From contig LJHW01000006.1 of NCBI GenBank assembly GCA_001295865.1, positions 62,001-126,000 of the forward strand: a stretch of DNA of 64,000 nucleotides. The letters are read 5' to 3'. Made by a program: the position numbers and the translations under genes. Below are positions 56,485 to 64,000 of this stretch, piece after piece. This DNA is from a beta proteobacterium AAP65. GTDB taxonomy: Bacteria > Pseudomonadota > Gammaproteobacteria > Burkholderiales > Burkholderiaceae_C. Positions within the stretch are counted from its first letter, which is position 1, and every line of letters begins with the position of its first letter. The notes beneath the pieces were generated by a model. That model was not told where the DNA came from and searched no databases. It worked only from the letters and a program-made list of their open reading frames with translations.

Positions 56485-57681
56485 ATGTCTGCGATGGAGG
56501 GGTCGGGTTTGCGTTTGTCTCTGCCGCTGTCGGCCCTGGTGGCCGGTTTTGTGGCCGTGCTCGTGGGCTTCACGAGTTCGGTGGTCATCATCTTCCAGGC
56601 GGCCGCTGCTTTCGGCGCCACACCGGCGCAGGCCACCTCGTGGATCTGGGCCCTGGGCCTGGGCATGGGCCTCACCAGCCTGGGCCTGAGCTGGCACTAC
56701 CGCATGCCCGTGCTCACGGCCTGGAGCACGCCCGGCGCTGCGCTGCTCGTCACCGCCGGTGCCGGCGTGCCGATGGCGCAGGCCGTGGGCGCTTTCATGG
56801 TGTGCGCGGTGCTCATCACGCTGGCCGGCGCCACGGGCTGGTTCGCGCGTGTGATGGACCGCATCCCCCAGGCCCTGGCCGCGGCTCTGCTGGCCGGGGT
56901 GTTGGCGCGTTTTGCCTTCGACGCTTTCGCCTCGCTGCGCACGCAGTTCACGCTGGTGGCGCTGATGTTCGCGGCCTACCTGCTGGGCCGGCGCCTGTGG
57001 CCGCGTTACGCGGTGCCCGGTGTGCTGGCCGTGGGCGCGGTGGTGGCCGCGCTGCAGGGGCAGCTGCACCTGGGCGGTGTGGATGGGGCGCAGGCCTGGG
57101 CCGTGCCGGTGTTCACCGCGCCGCAGTTCAGCCTGGCGGCCACCATCGGCATCGCGCTGCCGCTGTTCATCGTGACCATGGCCTCGCAGAACCTGCCCGG
57201 CGTGGCGGCGCAGCGCGCGGCGGGCTATGCGGTGCCGGTGTCGCCCGTCATCGCCACCACGGGCCTCGCTTCGTTGCTGCTGGCGCCCTTCGGCGGCTAT
57301 GCACTGAACCTCGCGGCCATCACCGCGGCCATCTGCATGGGCCGCGAGGCGCACGAAGACCCCGCCCAGCGCTGGAAGGCTGCCGCCGCGGCCGGCGTGA
57401 TCTACATCGCCGTCGGCCTGCTGGGCGGCGCGGTGGTGGGCTTGATCGCGGCTTTTCCGAAAGAACTGGTGCTGGCCGTGGCCGGCTTCGCGCTGCTGGG
57501 CACGATCGGCGGCGGCCTGGCCACGGCGATGAAAGAAGACGGCCAGCGCGAGGCCGCGCTGATCACCTTCCTCGTCACCGCCAGCGGCCTGACGCTGTGG
57601 GGCGTTGGTGCGGCCTTCTGGGGCGTGGTGGCCGGTGCGCTGGCCCTGGCCGTGCAGCGCTGGCGTTTGTCTACGCCTTGA
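56485..57681 (+). CDS. benE: BenE-type benzoate/H+ symporter
   Basis: Inner-membrane transporter of 398 aa with 11 or 12 hydrophobic helices. The family pattern is clear: SALVAGFVAVLVGFTSSVVIIFQAA, WSTPGAALL, ASQNLPGVAAQRAAGY and PFGGYALNLAAITAAICMGREAHED. BenE members import benzoate or related aromatic acids with protons, but no benzoate-degradation genes are near, so the substrate is uncertain. The start could also be the ATG at 56494 or a TTG at 56509, which sits behind GGAGGGG. It follows the pullulanase gene by 58 bases. Confidence 0.88.
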   Translation: MSAMEGSGLRLSLPLSALVAGFVAVLVGFTSSVVIIFQAAAAFGATPAQATSWIWALGLGMGLTSLGLSWHYRMPVLTAWSTPGAALLVTAGAGVPMAQAVGAFMVCAVLITLAGATGWFARVMDRIPQALAAALLAGVLARFAFDAFASLRTQFTLVALMFAAYLLGRRLWPRYAVPGVLAVGAVVAALQGQLHLGGVDGAQAWAVPVFTAPQFSLAATIGIALPLFIVTMASQNLPGVAAQRAAGYAVPVSPVIATTGLASLLLAPFGGYALNLAAITAAICMGREAHEDPAQRWKAAAAAGVIYIAVGLLGGAVVGLIAAFPKELVLAVAGFALLGTIGGGLATAMKEDGQREAALITFLVTASGLTLWGVGAAFWGVVAGALALAVQRWRLSTP

Positions 57682-57763
57682 AACAAGCGGGGCCTACAGT
57701 GCGCTGCCCCGGCGCCGAAACTCCCGACGAACCCCCTGCCCAGGCCAACACGCTGCACCTGCC

Positions 57764-58963
57764 ATGAACCCATCCGTTTTTTCACCTGGCCTGAAGCTCC
57801 TGGCCGCCAGCCTGTTGTGGGCCGGCGTGGCCAGCGCCGCGCCCCTGAGCGTGCGCGTGAACCCGGGCGACCACGGCGAGCAGGCGCGCCATGTCACCTA
57901 CATGGCGCTCAGCACCGCCTTGAACGAGGCCTTGCGAGAAGCGCGCGCCGGCGAAGCGAACACGACGCTGTCCAACGACGCGACGGCCGATCTCTCGGGC
58001 ACGCGGGCCCAGCTCAGTGATTTCTACATCGCCCCGGCGCACGTGGTGGGCAGTGCCTTGCGCAACGGCTATGTGCCGCTGGCAGGCAGCGGCAAGGAGG
58101 TGCAGGCCGTGATGGTGGCGCTGGCCAGCAGCCAGGTGGGAAAACTCGCCGATGCCCAGGGCAAGCGCCTGGGCCTGCCGCTGCAGGACAGCGTCGTCAC
58201 CTACCTGGTGCGCGGCGAGCTCAACGCGGCCAACACCTCGCTGAAGGCGCACTTCCGCAGCGTCAAGAACCTGCGTTACCAAGACGCGCTGCTGGTGTGC
58301 CTGCAGATCCGCGAGTGCGATGTGGTGGGCGTGGAACGCGCCGTCTTCGAGCGCTGGAAGGCCGCCGGCGAACCGGTGCAGGCCTTCCTGGAGAGCAAAC
58401 CCGTGCCGGGCCTGAGCGTGGCCGTCAAACAATCGCTGGCGGGCACGCCGGCGCTGCGCGCCCTGCAGCCTGCGCTGCTGAAGAGCCTGGCCGTGCCGGC
58501 GCTGGCACGCCAGGGTTTCGAGAAGGTCGTGGCCACCGACAAGCGCGATTTCGACTACGTCTCGACGCTGGGCTACTTCACGCCGCGCCAGCTGCCCGGG
58601 GCCACGGTGGTGGACGCGGCCGCGGTGGCGCGGCTGATGGCCGAGGGCGGCAGCTATTTCGACACCCGCACCGAAACCGAATTCAAGGCCGGCCACGTGC
58701 CCGGCTCGAAGTGGCTGCCCTACATCGAGAAGAGCGCCAAGGACACCGACTACGACGCCAAGGCCGACAGCTTCGAGCTCGGCAAGCTGCCGGCCGACAA
58801 GGCGGCGCCGCTGGTCTTCGCCTGCAACGGCGCCGAGTGCTGGAAGAGCTACAAGGCCAGCCACGCGGCGCTGAAGGCGGGCCACAGCAAGGTGTACTGG
58901 TTCCGCGGGGGCCTGCCCGAGTGGCGCAGCGCCGAGCGCCCCGTGGCCCGCGCCCAGCCCTGA
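57764..58963 (+). CDS. Periplasmic binding-protein-like/rhodanese fusion
   Basis: Exported protein of 399 aa. It starts MNPSVFSPGLKLLAASLLW and has a signal peptide ending near GVASAA. Residues about 27-280 resemble the substrate-binding proteins of phosphonate/phosphite transporters (PhnD-like type 2 fold), without an adjacent permease or ATPase. Residues about 290-395 are a rhodanese domain (SYFDTRTETEFKAGHVPGSKWLPY; active-site-like loop FACNGAECWKSYKAS with the Cys at the usual place). It may bind a small anion and transfer sulfur or act in redox, but the ligand is unknown. Confidence 0.82.
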   Translation: MNPSVFSPGLKLLAASLLWAGVASAAPLSVRVNPGDHGEQARHVTYMALSTALNEALREARAGEANTTLSNDATADLSGTRAQLSDFYIAPAHVVGSALRNGYVPLAGSGKEVQAVMVALASSQVGKLADAQGKRLGLPLQDSVVTYLVRGELNAANTSLKAHFRSVKNLRYQDALLVCLQIRECDVVGVERAVFERWKAAGEPVQAFLESKPVPGLSVAVKQSLAGTPALRALQPALLKSLAVPALARQGFEKVVATDKRDFDYVSTLGYFTPRQLPGATVVDAAAVARLMAEGGSYFDTRTETEFKAGHVPGSKWLPYIEKSAKDTDYDAKADSFELGKLPADKAAPLVFACNGAECWKSYKASHAALKAGHSKVYWFRGGLPEWRSAERPVARAQP

Positions 58964-59073
58964 GAGCCCGGCAGCAGGGCCGGGCCGGCCCGGCTGTGAC
59001 ACAGTTCGGGCCCTGCTCGGGCTTGACGGCCCGGTGACCCGCTTGTTCGCCCTGCCTGCCGGAGCCCGCGCCC

Positions 59074-60045
59074 GTGAAACTGCTCTTCGTTGCCGACCCG
59101 CTCGAGACCTTCAAGACCCACAAGGACTCGACCTTCGCGATGATGCGCGAGGCCGCACGCCGCGGCCACACGCTGATGGCCTGCGAGCCCAAAGACCTGC
59201 GCTGGCAGCGCGGTGAACCCGTCACCGGCTTCGTGCGCGACATCACCCTCACCGGCCGCCCCGGCAATGGCCACTCGGGTGACTGGTTCGAGGCCGTGCA
59301 GCAAGCACCGAACGAACGCCCGCAGCCGCTGAATGGCGTTGACGCGGTGCTGATGCGCAAAGACCCGCCCTTCGACCCCGAGTACTTCTACGCCACGCAC
59401 CTGCTGAGCCAGGCCGAGCGTGAAGGCGCGCGCGTCTTCAACAAGCCCAGCGCGCTGCGCGAGCACCCCGAGAAACTCGCGATCCTCGAGTTTCCCCAGT
59501 TCATCGGCCCCACGCTGGTGACGCGCGACGAAGCCGACGTGAAACGTTTCCACGCCGAGCACGGCGACATCATCTTGAAGCCGCTCGACGGCATGGGCGG
59601 CATGGGCATCTTCCGCGTCGGCCCCGACGGTTTGAACCTCGGCAGCATCACCGAGACGCTGAACCAGGGCGGCGCCACCACGCTGATGGTGCAGAAGTAC
59701 CTGCCCGAGATCGTGCACGGCGACAAGCGTGTGCTCGTCATCGGCGGCAAGCCGGTGCCCTACTGCCTGGCGCGCATCCCGCAAGGCAGCGAGATCCGCG
59801 GCAACCTCGCCGCCGGCGGCAAGGGCGTGGCCCAGCCGCTGAGCGAACGCGACCGCGAGATCGCCGAGACCCTGGGCCCCATCCTCGTGGCGCGCGGCCT
59901 GCTGCTGGTGGGGCTGGACATCATCGGCAGCCACCTCACCGAGATCAACGTCACCAGCCCGACGTGTTTTGCCGAGATCACCGAGCAGACGGGCTTCGAC
60001 GTGCCCGCGATGTACGTGGATGCGCTCGAAGCCGCGCTTCGCTGA
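59074..60045 (+). CDS. gshB: Glutathione synthase
   Basis: GshB joins gamma-glutamylcysteine and glycine using ATP, the last step of glutathione synthesis. The 323 aa length fits (E. coli 316). The ATP-grasp core shows LKPLDGMGGMGIFRV, the glycine-rich loop region and the C-terminal LDIIGSHLTEINVTSPT with the metal-binding Glu and Asn. The start codon is GTG, immediately before KLLFVADPLETFKTHKDST, the normal start of the family. gshA is not in the window. The next gene starts 21 bases later. Confidence 0.96.
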   Translation: MKLLFVADPLETFKTHKDSTFAMMREAARRGHTLMACEPKDLRWQRGEPVTGFVRDITLTGRPGNGHSGDWFEAVQQAPNERPQPLNGVDAVLMRKDPPFDPEYFYATHLLSQAEREGARVFNKPSALREHPEKLAILEFPQFIGPTLVTRDEADVKRFHAEHGDIILKPLDGMGGMGIFRVGPDGLNLGSITETLNQGGATTLMVQKYLPEIVHGDKRVLVIGGKPVPYCLARIPQGSEIRGNLAAGGKGVAQPLSERDREIAETLGPILVARGLLLVGLDIIGSHLTEINVTSPTCFAEITEQTGFDVPAMYVDALEAALR

Positions 60046-60066
60046 GCCTGGCCGACCCCTGCTGCC

Positions 60067-61071
60067 ATGCCCACACCCAGCACCGCCCACAACCCCACCC
60101 TGATGGCCTGGCTGGACGCCGGCGCCGGCCACCACGCCGAGTTCGGCGACGGCCTGAGCAACCACCTGCCCATGGCCGCCTTCGCGCTGCACCGCCTGGG
60201 CGCGCCACCGGCCCGGCTGCAGGCCTGGGCCGAGGCCTACGCCACGCGGCTGCAGCCCGCACCACCGGCCGAAGCCTGGCCCGCCGGCGATGCCTGGGCC
60301 GCCCACCTCGGCCGCCGCGAGGCCTGGCCGATCTACCGCGATCTCTTCACGCAATGGCTGGCGCAAGAGGGCGCCGGCGACGTGCTCGAAGCCGTGCTGC
60401 CGCGCCTGATGGAAGGCTGCGCGGGCGCGGCCTTCCACGGCCTCATCCGCACCGCCTATGCCGCCCAGGCCGCGCACCGGCAAGAGCTGGCCGATGCGCT
60501 GGCGCACTGGGCGGCCGTGTGGCAGGCGCTGGACCCACCGCCTGCCGCGCCCCACCACGCCACCGAAACCGACCCCGCGGTTGTGCTGCGCCGGTTGCCG
60601 CTGCCGCCGCTGCCCATCCCGGGCCGGCTCATCGCCGACCGCGTGGCCACGGTGGCCGCCTGGCCCGGTTTCGGCGACACCGCCGCGATGCTGCGCGTGG
60701 ACGCCCACACGCTGGAACGCCTGGCCCGTGGCGCGGCCGAGCTCTACGCCGCCAGCGGCAGCTTCACCGTGCTGCACCTGCTGACCAGCGCGCACGCGCT
60801 GCGTGTGCTGCTGTCGGTGCTGGACGACCCGCTGCCCGCCGTGCAGGCCTACTGGCGCGCCTTCGCGGCGGCCTGGGCCGCCAGCGGTGCGCGTGATCTC
60901 GGCACGGTGCCGCTGCAGCCCTGGGCGCGCATCGTGGCCGCGGCCATCGCCGCCGACGACGACCACAGCGCCAAGCTGGTGGACAGCTGCCGCGAACAGC
61001 AGCGCGCCTATGGCGGCGAGGTGTGGCGGCGCGCCGCCTCGCGCGTGGTGCAGGCCGCTGCACGGCCCTGA
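60067..61071 (+). CDS. Questin oxidase-like family protein
   Basis: Predicted soluble, mostly helical protein of 334 aa resembling the questin oxidase (DUF4243) family. That family includes fungal Baeyer-Villiger-type enzymes; in bacteria the role is unknown. It starts NPTLMAWLDAGAGHHAEFGDGLSNHLPMA and has conserved His-containing pieces (GCAGAAFHGLIRTAYA; FTVLHLLTSAHALRVLLSVLDD). I see no cofactor-binding motif of a classical type. It lies between gshB and the ABC-F gene on the same strand, possibly one transcript. Confidence 0.85.
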   Translation: MPTPSTAHNPTLMAWLDAGAGHHAEFGDGLSNHLPMAAFALHRLGAPPARLQAWAEAYATRLQPAPPAEAWPAGDAWAAHLGRREAWPIYRDLFTQWLAQEGAGDVLEAVLPRLMEGCAGAAFHGLIRTAYAAQAAHRQELADALAHWAAVWQALDPPPAAPHHATETDPAVVLRRLPLPPLPIPGRLIADRVATVAAWPGFGDTAAMLRVDAHTLERLARGAAELYAASGSFTVLHLLTSAHALRVLLSVLDDPLPAVQAYWRAFAAAWAASGARDLGTVPLQPWARIVAAAIAADDDHSAKLVDSCREQQRAYGGEVWRRAASRVVQAAARP

Positions 61072-61120
61072 AGGCGCCCCTGAAGCAGGCTGGGCCGGGC
61101 CCAGCCGCGACAATGGCGGC

Positions 61121-63025
61121 ATGGCCCTGCTCACCCTCTCCAACGCCCACCTCGCTTTCGGCCATGTGCCCTTGCTCGATGGCACCGCCCTTTCTCTCGA
61201 AGCCGGCGAGCGCATCGCGCTCATCGGCCGCAATGGCGCTGGCAAGTCCAGCCTGCTGAAGATCTTGGCCGGGCTGGAGAAGCCCGACGAAGGCACGCTG
61301 CAGCTGCAGACCGGCCTGCGCCGCGTCTACGTGGCGCAAGAGCCGCTGTTCGAACCCGGCATCAGCGTCTTCGACGCGGTCAGCGTCGGCGTGGCCGAAG
61401 CGCGCGCGCTGCGTGAACGCTTCGAACGGCACGACCCCGCCGACGACCTGGACGACCTGATGACGCGGCTGGAACACCTGGCCGGCTGGACCTGGGAGCA
61501 GCGGGTCGACGAGGCCCTGCAGCGCCTGCGCCTGGACGGCAGCCTGCGCGTGGACGCGCTCAGCGGCGGCACCAAGAAACGGGTGGCCCTGGCCCAGGCC
61601 TTGGTGGCCGCGCCCGACCTGCTGCTGCTGGACGAACCCACCAACCACCTCGACATCGACGCCATCGAATGGCTGCAGACGCTGCTGAACGAACGGGCCG
61701 GCGCGCTGGTGCTGGTGTCGCACGACCGCGCCTTCATCGACGCCGTGTCCACGCGCATCGTCGAGCTCGACCGCGGCATCCTGCGCAGCTACCCGGGCAG
61801 TTTTTCGGCCTTCGAGAAGACCAAGGCGCGTGAGCTCGAAGACGAAGCGCTGGAACGCGCCCGCGCCGACAAGCTGCTGGCGCAGGAAGAGGTGTGGGTG
61901 CGCAAGGGCGTGGAAGCCCGCCGCACGCGCAGCGTGGGCCGTGTGCAGCGCCTGGTGAAGCTGCGCGAGATGCGCGCGCAGCGGCGTGAGCAGCTCGGCC
62001 GCGTGAAGCTGGAGCTGGACGCCGGCCTGCCGCCGGGCAAGATCGTCGCCGAGCTCAAGAACGTGGGCATGCAGTACGGCGAGCGTGTGCTCATCGACGA
62101 CTTCAGCGGCACCATCCTGCGCGGCGACAAGGTCGGCCTCATCGGCCCCAACGGCGTGGGCAAGACCACGCTGCTGAAACTCATCCTCGGCGAGCTGCAG
62201 CCCACGCGCGGCCACGTGCGCCAGGGCACCAAGCTGCAGGTGGCATATTTCGACCAGATGCGCGCCGGGCTCGACCTCGACGCCACGCTGGTGGACACCA
62301 TCAGCCCCGGCAGCGAGTGGATAGAGACCGGCACTTCACGCAAACACGTGATGAGCTACCTCACCGACTTCCTCTTCAGCCCCGAGCGCGCGAATTCGCC
62401 GGTGCGCACGCTCAGCGGTGGCGAGCGCAACCGCGTGCTGCTGGCGCGGCTGTTCGCGCTGCCGGCCAACGTGCTGGTGCTCGACGAGCCCACCAACGAC
62501 CTCGACATCGACACGCTGGAGCTGCTGGAAGAGCTGCTGCAGAGTTACGCCGGCACGGTGTTCCTCGTCAGCCACGACCGGCGTTTTCTCGACAACGTGG
62601 TCACCAGCACCATCGCCTGGGAAGGCGACCCGGCCTTTGGCGGCCACACCGGCTTCTGGCGCGAGTACGAAGGCGGCTACGAAGACTGGAAGCAGCAGCG
62701 CTCGCGCGGCCGTGTGGCCGGCCTGCAACCGGCCGCCGCGCCGCTGGCCGCGCCGGCCGCCAAGCCGGCGGCCCCGGCCGCGGCCACGCGCAGCGAGCCG
62801 GCCAAGACCAAGCTCAGCTACAAGGAACAGCGCGAACTCGACGGCCTGCCGGCGCGCATCGAGGCGCTGGAAGCCGAGCAGGCCAGCATCGCGGCCACGC
62901 TGGCCGGCACCGAGATCTACACCAAGGAGCCGCAGCGGGTGGCCGGCCTGCAGGCGCGGCACGAGGCCATCGAGGCCGAGCTGCTGCTGGCCCTGGAACG
63001 CTGGGAAGTGCTGGGCGCGCGCTGA
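61121..63025 (+). CDS. uup: ABC-F family ATPase (Uup-like)
   Basis: Cytoplasmic ATPase of 634 aa with two ABC cassettes and no membrane part. Walker A GRNGAGKSS and GPNGVGKTT, signature LSGGTKKRV and LSGGERNRV, and Walker B LLLDEPTNHLD and LVLDEPTNDLD are all present. A C-terminal coiled-coil arm (about 570-634) fits Uup, which acts at ribosomes or branched DNA to limit excision of transposons. The Uup assignment over other ABC-F proteins rests on this tail and length. The ATG at 61121 directly precedes the first cassette. Confidence 0.93.
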   Translation: MALLTLSNAHLAFGHVPLLDGTALSLEAGERIALIGRNGAGKSSLLKILAGLEKPDEGTLQLQTGLRRVYVAQEPLFEPGISVFDAVSVGVAEARALRERFERHDPADDLDDLMTRLEHLAGWTWEQRVDEALQRLRLDGSLRVDALSGGTKKRVALAQALVAAPDLLLLDEPTNHLDIDAIEWLQTLLNERAGALVLVSHDRAFIDAVSTRIVELDRGILRSYPGSFSAFEKTKARELEDEALERARADKLLAQEEVWVRKGVEARRTRSVGRVQRLVKLREMRAQRREQLGRVKLELDAGLPPGKIVAELKNVGMQYGERVLIDDFSGTILRGDKVGLIGPNGVGKTTLLKLILGELQPTRGHVRQGTKLQVAYFDQMRAGLDLDATLVDTISPGSEWIETGTSRKHVMSYLTDFLFSPERANSPVRTLSGGERNRVLLARLFALPANVLVLDEPTNDLDIDTLELLEELLQSYAGTVFLVSHDRRFLDNVVTSTIAWEGDPAFGGHTGFWREYEGGYEDWKQQRSRGRVAGLQPAAAPLAAPAAKPAAPAAATRSEPAKTKLSYKEQRELDGLPARIEALEAEQASIAATLAGTEIYTKEPQRVAGLQARHEAIEAELLLALERWEVLGAR

Positions 63026-63033
63026 GCACGCGG

Positions 63034-63801
63034 CTAGATGCCGCTCAGCGCCCCGGGGTGCGAGCGGGTGACGATCAGCGCCGACTGCAGGTACAGCGCG
63101 TTGAGCAGGCGCTCGGCGCGGTCGCGGTCGAAACCCGGCCAGCTGGCGATCTCGCGCAGCGGCGTGGTCTGGCCTTGCAGGCGCTGCACCGCGGTGGCGA
63201 GTGCGCCCACGGGCTCGGCCACATCCAGGCTGGCGCCGGGCGTGACTCGGTAGGTGGCCACCCCGCCGATTTCCGGCAGCAGTTCACCGCGCGCGCCGTG
63301 CAGCGCCAGGTGCCAGAGCATGGGGCCGAGGTCGTAGGCCGTGCCCAGCGGCACGAAGGCGCTGCCCATCTCCAGCGGCCCCACGCGCAGGACGCGCAGG
63401 GTCAACAGGCCCAGTGCCAACCAGGGCGCGGTGTCGAGTTCGCAACGCAGCTGGCGGCTGGCCGGCAGCACCTGCAGCTGCAGCACGCGCTCGTCGTCCT
63501 GCAGGTGCAGCAGCAGCGCGCTGTTGTGGCGCAGCGAGGCGGCCAGCACCTCCAGCAGGTCGAGCCCGTCACCCGGGCGGTGTGACAGGGCAAAACGCTG
63601 CAGGTCTTGCAGCAGCGAGGGGTTCAGCGAGGCCAGGTGCGTGGTGCCGGCGTCGACATCGCGGCGGCTGCTGCGCAGGGCGGCAGCGCGCACGCGGTCG
63701 CCCACGCGGCGTTGCGGCAGGCCGCTGTGGGGCTGGGTGCTCTGGAAGCTGGGAGCGGGCAGATCGTTCACCCCCGGATTGGAAGCGCCACCGCCTTGCA
63801 C
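63034..63801 (-). CDS. Hypothetical protein
   Basis: Unrecognised protein of 255 aa. The N-terminus is polar and Arg-rich (about 1-55). The rest alternates hydrophobic and Leu-rich stretches (LLLHLQDDERVLQLQVLP; LTLRVLRVGPLEMGSAFVPLG) and ends in a winged-helix-like segment (TPLREIASWPGFDRDRAERLLNALYLQSALIV). I see no catalytic motif. The start is a GTG at 63801 or a GTG at 63771, which has GGGG upstream. It converges on the Uup gene; an inverted repeat GCTGAGC/GCTCAGC lies between the stops. Confidence 0.75.
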   Translation of the reverse strand: MQGGGASNPGVNDLPAPSFQSTQPHSGLPQRRVGDRVRAAALRSSRRDVDAGTTHLASLNPSLLQDLQRFALSHRPGDGLDLLEVLAASLRHNSALLLHLQDDERVLQLQVLPASRQLRCELDTAPWLALGLLTLRVLRVGPLEMGSAFVPLGTAYDLGPMLWHLALHGARGELLPEIGGVATYRVTPGASLDVAEPVGALATAVQRLQGQTTPLREIASWPGFDRDRAERLLNALYLQSALIVTRSHPGALSGI

Positions 63802-63940
63802 GCGGGCCGAAGGGGTGTTTCAGCTGTGTCCGGATGTTCGAAGAGCCGGGCTGCATCCGTTTTCGCCAACGCTGCGTAAAGGCCTGCAAGCCCGGCGCCG
63901 GGCCCGCCCTGAACCCGAAACACCCCACCCGGAGACCCCC

Positions 63941-64000
63941 ATGCTGCAACAGCCCTTGTTCCGCGCCGCGGCGCTCACCGCCCTGGCCGCCGCCCTGGCC
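63941..64000 (+). CDS. Exported protein, cut by the window end
   Basis: The first 20 codons of a gene: MLQQPLFRAAALTALAAALA, a hydrophobic signal-peptide-like start. GGAG lies six bases before the ATG. Nothing can be said about the mature protein. Confidence 0.6.
   Translation, partial: MLQQPLFRAAALTALAAALA

Noticed and set aside
52791..56675. Minus-strand frame of about 1,294 codons opposite the pullulanase gene
   Set aside because: The sense gene has all GH13 regions; the antisense product is low-complexity.

Overview
The window is high-GC DNA in which almost every base is coding. It carries the housekeeping and accessory genes expected of a betaproteobacterium of the order Burkholderiales, probably the Rubrivivax/Leptothrix/Ideonella side of that order. 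That placement is inferred from gene content (GTP-type pckG, queA-tgt, rlmJ, YheT-type hydrolase, UPF0149, PEP-CTERM proteins) and from protein style, not from a marker tree. I see no rRNA, CRISPR array, prophage or insertion sequence. One tRNA, tRNA-Arg(CCG), is present.

Layout. 1-6008: secreted subtilase, a PEP-CTERM protein and recG, all on the minus strand. 6057-9270: queA-tgt and a second PEP-CTERM gene whose end runs into a convergent CAAX-like protease of the exosortase-associated type. 9917-16374: rlmJ, an Old Yellow Enzyme, a MOSC protein, pckG, a phosphoesterase and a universal stress protein. 16398-23303: a TetR regulator, a small basic protein, an Hsp70-like protein, a TPR protein, a UPF0149 protein, a probable small RNA or leader ending in a strong terminator, mmsA and an M28 peptidase. 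23358-28672: a GGDEF cyclase, a PhoX-like protein, an SRPBCC protein and a third PEP-CTERM protein. 28880-33820: a tightly overlapping four-gene operon of three glycosyltransferases and an SDR.

33858-41419 is the most unusual part. It is a translationally coupled two-gene operon. The upstream gene encodes a protein of about 1,863 residues with two alpha/beta-hydrolase (lipase-like) domains, a CHAT (caspase-like) protease domain and a C-terminal helical repeat. The downstream gene encodes a 657-residue protein with a TIR/deoxyribosyltransferase-like N-terminus, a helical repeat that looks homologous to the one in its partner, and a C-terminal SLOG-like Rossmann domain. I read it as a sensor-plus-effector conflict or immunity module; that role is inferred. 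Beside it lies a second caspase-fold gene (42465-44933) whose catalytic His and Cys both appear to be lost, co-transcribed with rlpA.

45126-64000: outer-membrane phospholipase A, a fourth PEP-CTERM protein, a TPR-sulfotransferase with tRNA-Arg in its leader, a membrane-anchored cytochrome c, a YheT-type hydrolase, an NTF2-like protein, purU, a large lipoprotein pullulanase, a BenE-type transporter, a binding-protein/rhodanese fusion, gshB, a questin-oxidase-like protein, an ABC-F ATPase, a hypothetical protein, and the first 20 codons of an exported protein cut by the window edge.

Four PEP-CTERM substrates and the associated membrane protease imply an exosortase and exopolysaccharide locus elsewhere in the genome; the glycosyltransferase operon next to one PEP-CTERM gene may belong to the same surface programme (inference).
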